From Ischnura elegans (Eukaryota; Arthropoda; Insecta; Odonata; Coenagrionidae), in assembly GCF_921293095.1 (NCBI RefSeq), contig NC_060247.1, positions 50,379,111 to 50,443,110 on the forward strand: DNA of 64,000 nucleotides, in the 5' to 3' direction. The notes under the pieces are model-generated. The model was not told where the DNA came from. It searched no databases and saw nothing but the letters and a program-made list of their open reading frames with translations. Position numbers and translations under genes: made by a program. Positions 60,600 through 64,000 of this stretch are shown here, piece by piece (the first letter of the stretch is position 1; each line of letters begins with the position of its first letter).

Positions 60600-61515
60600 T
60601 ATCAACTCCTTTACCATTTAAAATTTACTTAATTATCGTAATATAAGCTCAGAATCACAACTATTCCCTCAAAAAATTGGTTTGCCTAACTTCGCATTTA
60701 CTGAAGTCGTTCATTATTTGGGGGAAACACATATGCTGATATGTATGCGTTCCACAAAATATCTGTTATATTTTAAAGTTTCGGTCGAATCTGGAGGTGG
60801 AGTAATGTTCTCCGTGCCTCTCTAAGTTCTTAGGAAATAGAAAACGTTCCCCTTAAATTTTCAATTAGATGGTTTCTACAAGTTAACTAAGGTTAAAGTA
60901 GTTAACGAGTGTTCTACCTCCTCGGTCCCGAGACATATCTACCGTTGTTTTCATGTTTTCTGGTTAATTATATGTTAAAAAGCAACATTAGTGATTTCTG
61001 TTAATCATGCTCCTGTATGATGCTGTCATCTGTCAGGAAGCACTGAACTAGTCCCAATAACGACATTTCACCTAGCCAAGTAGTGAAAAATTCAAACGTC
61101 GACGTATTTTATACAATACACCAGAACCGAGGAGGTTATTCTCTAGGAAGGGGACTGAACAATGGAGACCCACAGAAGGTTGATTTCTGTTGTCACTTCG
61201 GGCACATTTTAATAGGCTTTCAAAAATTGCCGCACACGGTTATGAGTGCAATGCGAACCACTTATTATTTTCCCATTATTTTGCAGTATAGTGCTTTAAT
61301 TTACAGAAATAGCATTGAGCTCTATGACTATGATAGATTACGTAATCATAAATGTATATTTCGGTTTACTCCCATAATTATACCGTATTTACCCGTGAAA
61401 CTCGGATCAATTTGTCCATCAGCGACGCGAGTGGCGACTTCTGTAAACTCATTTAAATGCGCAGTAGTCGACAGCACATTATGAGGCCGACATGAGGATC
61501 CTCTGTTGTAGTAAT
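60600..61515. other. Unassigned; 133-codon chance frame
   Basis: The frame 61083-61481 on the plus strand is long for AT-rich DNA but shows no domain, signal peptide or codon bias that I can recognise. The rest is AT-rich and carries the small repeat pieces noted under 59277-59385. Confidence 0.4.
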
Positions 61516-61519
61516 CGTG

Positions 61520-61840
61520 TTCTCTAGTATCCTCAGCAGCTTCAGCCCGGACGATGTTAATGCATCCCTCCCACCCCGTTTTGACTCGGGTATGCTATTC
61601 CTCGACAACGCCTTCGCCTATATTCCCTCCTTACTCCATCCACCTTCCTCCCTTTCTTCTTATCCTCTCCCCAAACTCCTCCACCCATGCCTCCCTCTCT
61701 CTCTATCTCTCTCCATCCCACACTTCCTTCGTTCCTTTTTGGCAGGGCTCTTAAAAAAGTAGAGATCGGAGAGGAAAACAGCCAAACCCTCTCTCTTCTA
61801 AACCCGATCGTTACACACTTCTCCTCCTCCTCGGCTTCCA
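61520..61840 (+). repeat. Direct repeat copy 2 running into a pyrimidine-rich block
   Basis: 61520-61625 is the partner of 59277-59385. From about 61620 to 61740 the plus strand is C/T-rich (CTCTCTCTATCTCTCTCC). Open frames over it are low-complexity on both strands. Confidence 0.6.
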
Positions 61841-61844
61841 ATGC

Positions 61845-62775
61845 TCTCCTTATTCAACACTTTTTCCAATGCACGATTTCCGATTCGACCGTAAAATTCT
61901 ACGATCCCCTTTTTGCTTGGAGTGGGGCGAGCGAGTAAAGTGGTGGAGGAAGGGGTGACTGTCGTTCGAAAGGGGGGAAGGCTTCGGAAAATAAACCCCG
62001 AGCGGACGTTTTTTTGGGTTGGAAAGAAAGAAAGCTAGACAACGACCTCAAGTTTACCGCACTTTTTAGGAGGTCGCTCAGGACGACATGTAATTTTAAT
62101 GAAAATTTCAATGTAAGCTCTTATACTCTTTGTTTACTTCACCGAAGAACAAAGAAAAAAGCTTTCATGCCGTGTATTTTTAGGATACTGCGTCTGAAAA
62201 GGTATATATTTACAGATTTATGTAAAGAAACTTATCAAAGGATGTGATAAGTCGCAATTGTCCTTTTGTTTATTTCCACACTACCGAAAACAGCATTACT
62301 TGGCCTTCAAATCGGGGTTTTCATAACTTTTAACGAATAAAGTTTCTTCTCCTGACCTTTCTTATTATTACAACAATGTAATGCATACGCGAACTGTAAA
62401 CCTTAATTACTAGGAAAGAATAATTACTAGGTAAGAAAAGATTATTTAAAGAAATGTTTTACATATCAAAATCAAATAACAGTTGCAATAAAAGATCGGA
62501 CATCGAACACCTAAGTAAAATTTATTATTATTTAATTCATCGAAATTAAAATTGTTTAGTATAATTTAGATACCATTTGTTAACAAATGAATCAATATTT
62601 ATAAGTAACCATGATTAGCCTAGTAACGAAACTTTTCAATCACAGGTATGTTGTTTAATTCTGTTCACAATTTTTAATTTACCAATGAATTTGTACTGCA
62701 CAATTGTATTCAAAATTTTTGTAACCACTTCATTAATTTATTTTCTTTATTTTCTTTGTAAACATTCATTATAAT
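61845..62775. other. No supported feature
   Basis: A 31-bp segment at 62387-62416 (ACGCGAACTGTAAACC, then TTAATTACTAGGAAA) recurs with one change at 63553-63583. Otherwise it is AT-rich and empty. Confidence 0.5.
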
Positions 62776-62779
62776 TAAG

Positions 62780-62817
62780 AGCCCTGAGGAAGGATAATAA
62801 ATCTCCGAAACGTTGGC
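62780..62817 (+). other. Hammerhead-like hairpin motif, short stem
   Basis: AGAGCC, CTGAGGA (62784-62790), A, a 3-bp stem GGA/TCC (62792-62794 and 62804-62806), then GAAA (62807-62810) and CGTTGGC. The downstream flank (ATGACCTATACTCCAAGATC) matches that of the minus-strand copy at 10.2 kb. The stem is shorter than in the other copies. Confidence 0.4.
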
Positions 62818-62935
62818 GAAATGTGTATTATATTTATCATGACCTATACTCCAAGATCATAAACACTACATTGTTATAACTTTTAACTATTAAAAATACA
62901 CCAACATTCCGGCCCCGGATAGGGGGAATCTACCT

Positions 62936-63005
62936 AGGTGGGACACGAACCCGCGAACATCCGTTTGGCTGGCGAGGACTTTACCTCGCCGCAACCGCGA
63001 CCGTC
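62936..63005 (-). mobile_element. tRNA-like SINE head
   Basis: Minus strand: GCGGTTGCGGCGAGGTAAAG stands where an A box and D-arm should be. GCGGGTTCGTGTCCCAC is then a near-perfect B box with a T-arm. The acceptor stem does not close. The B-box spacing fits a tRNA-derived SINE. It follows the hairpin motif at 62780-62817 by about 120 bp. Confidence 0.5.
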
Positions 63006-63009
63006 AGTG

Positions 63010-64000
63010 ATATAATGTTCATTTCGCCTTTCCAGAATGAATTCATTATTTTTAGAAAAAAACAGTGAAGGGCACAACAAAATCAAAATAAGGCCAGAAG
63101 AAAACTTCAGGCCTGTGACTGTCACTTTTCGGAGTCATTATAAAAATGAATTCCATAAATGAAGCCCATTTGGGAGATAGATACATGACTGCGCGATTCA
63201 AATCAAATAATTTTAGCATACGAAACCAAATTTTTTTCTATCATGGACCACATCCATGGATATTAAAAAATCTTTTGAAGGCGATGAATATGTGCAATTC
63301 AATTAATTCATTTTCAATTAAACTCTTGGCCAGCTGTTTTTCCTGCCAGCTGACCGCCATTTGACTTTAATTTGACTTCCTTTACAGCATATATTTGCAA
63401 ACAACTAAATGCAGTCCAATGAAGAACAAAATTTTCATTTTTATCTTGATTCTTAAGGTAAAACGAACATCATATCAGATTTTGTAGTTACGATGACGTT
63501 AATCACTTTTATGGACGCTTACACACGCATCTATTTGTAAAACTGAATCGAAACGCGAACTTTAAACCTTAATTACTAGGAAATATACTGAGGAGAGTCT
63601 GTTTTTGCTGATGTCGGTAAATTAGGTGCAATTTGAAGATAAAATTGTTGAGGTTTTCATGAAAAAGAAATACACATATCGTTTCTCGTGCAAACCTCCT
63701 CGAGCGAAGTTATTCACCCTATTTCCACTACTAACCCTTTCAACCAACCGCCTTCCAGCCTTCCAAACCTTCTCTATAACCTCCTCACCTATTTCCTCTT
63801 ACCACACGGTCCTCGATAAATCGAACATGAAAAAAAACCTCTGGGACCACGAGCCCTGGTGCATTGTGGTTGTCGAATAAGAGGCTCCAAACGGGGGAAA
63901 GGTTTTCCACTTCTTCCTCCTCTTAAAGGGGTGGCGTAATGGGTTACGTATTTCGCCCCGTTTTCCTTTTAGCGGGTCGGGCGAGTTGATGTATATTATT
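63010..64000. other. No supported feature
   Basis: AT-rich with a short C/T-rich patch at 63690-63800. Two frames of 72 and 84 codons show nothing recognisable. Confidence 0.5.

Overview
The window looks like non-coding nuclear DNA from an arthropod, most likely an insect. The base composition is AT-rich. No reading frame longer than about 220 codons is open, and the longest ones sit in GC-rich stretches where stops are rare by chance. There are no operons, ribosome binding sites or other bacterial features. The dense mix of tRNA-derived SINE pieces, TTAA- and TA-flanked inverted-repeat elements, decayed LINE fragments and short tandem duplications is typical of intergenic or long intronic arthropod DNA. 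The species cannot be named from the sequence. No intact protein-coding gene can be supported. The only clear protein homology is to the C-terminal part of non-LTR retrotransposon reverse transcriptases (about 59.6-60.1 kb, and a worse copy at 19.0-19.2 kb).

Layout: 0-6.7 kb has a two-copy tandem repeat (873-1464), a pyrimidine-rich block, two tRNA-related SINE pieces and a short inverted repeat. 6.7-14 kb is mostly featureless, with one hammerhead-like hairpin motif at 10.2 kb. 14-20.3 kb has a diverged duplication, a CpG-rich island (14.8-15.4 kb), a 0.4 kb foldback element, a LINE remnant and a 0.66 kb inverted-repeat element (19.58-20.24 kb). 22-28 kb holds SINE heads, a 185-bp direct duplication and a 54-bp palindrome. 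29.9-32.8 kb is a 2.9 kb piggyBac-type non-autonomous element with TTAA at both ends and an internal tandem repeat. 33.7-35.1 kb has another TA-flanked inverted-repeat element and dispersed repeats. 36.9-37.1 kb is an inverted pair built on the hairpin motif. 40.9-42.4 kb is a nested repeat block. 44.3-45.0 kb is a long polypyrimidine tract leading into a candidate splice acceptor and short charged open frame. 47.4-50.1 kb holds two small inverted-repeat elements. 56.1-56.9 kb is a CpG-rich block followed by a second inverted pair with the hairpin motif and a TATA box. 58.4-61.6 kb has a protein-like but interrupted minus-strand region, the best LINE fragment and tandem repeats. 62.8-63.0 kb has another hairpin motif and a tRNA-like SINE head.

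The most interesting theme is a recurring short motif: AGCCCTGAKGA, one spacer base, a hairpin, then GAAACGTYGG. Across copies the hairpin changes sequence but often keeps its pairing. The fixed parts resemble the catalytic core of hammerhead ribozymes, which are known in Penelope-like retroelements, but no full ribozyme could be assembled by eye. No evidence of an operating multi-gene system was found.
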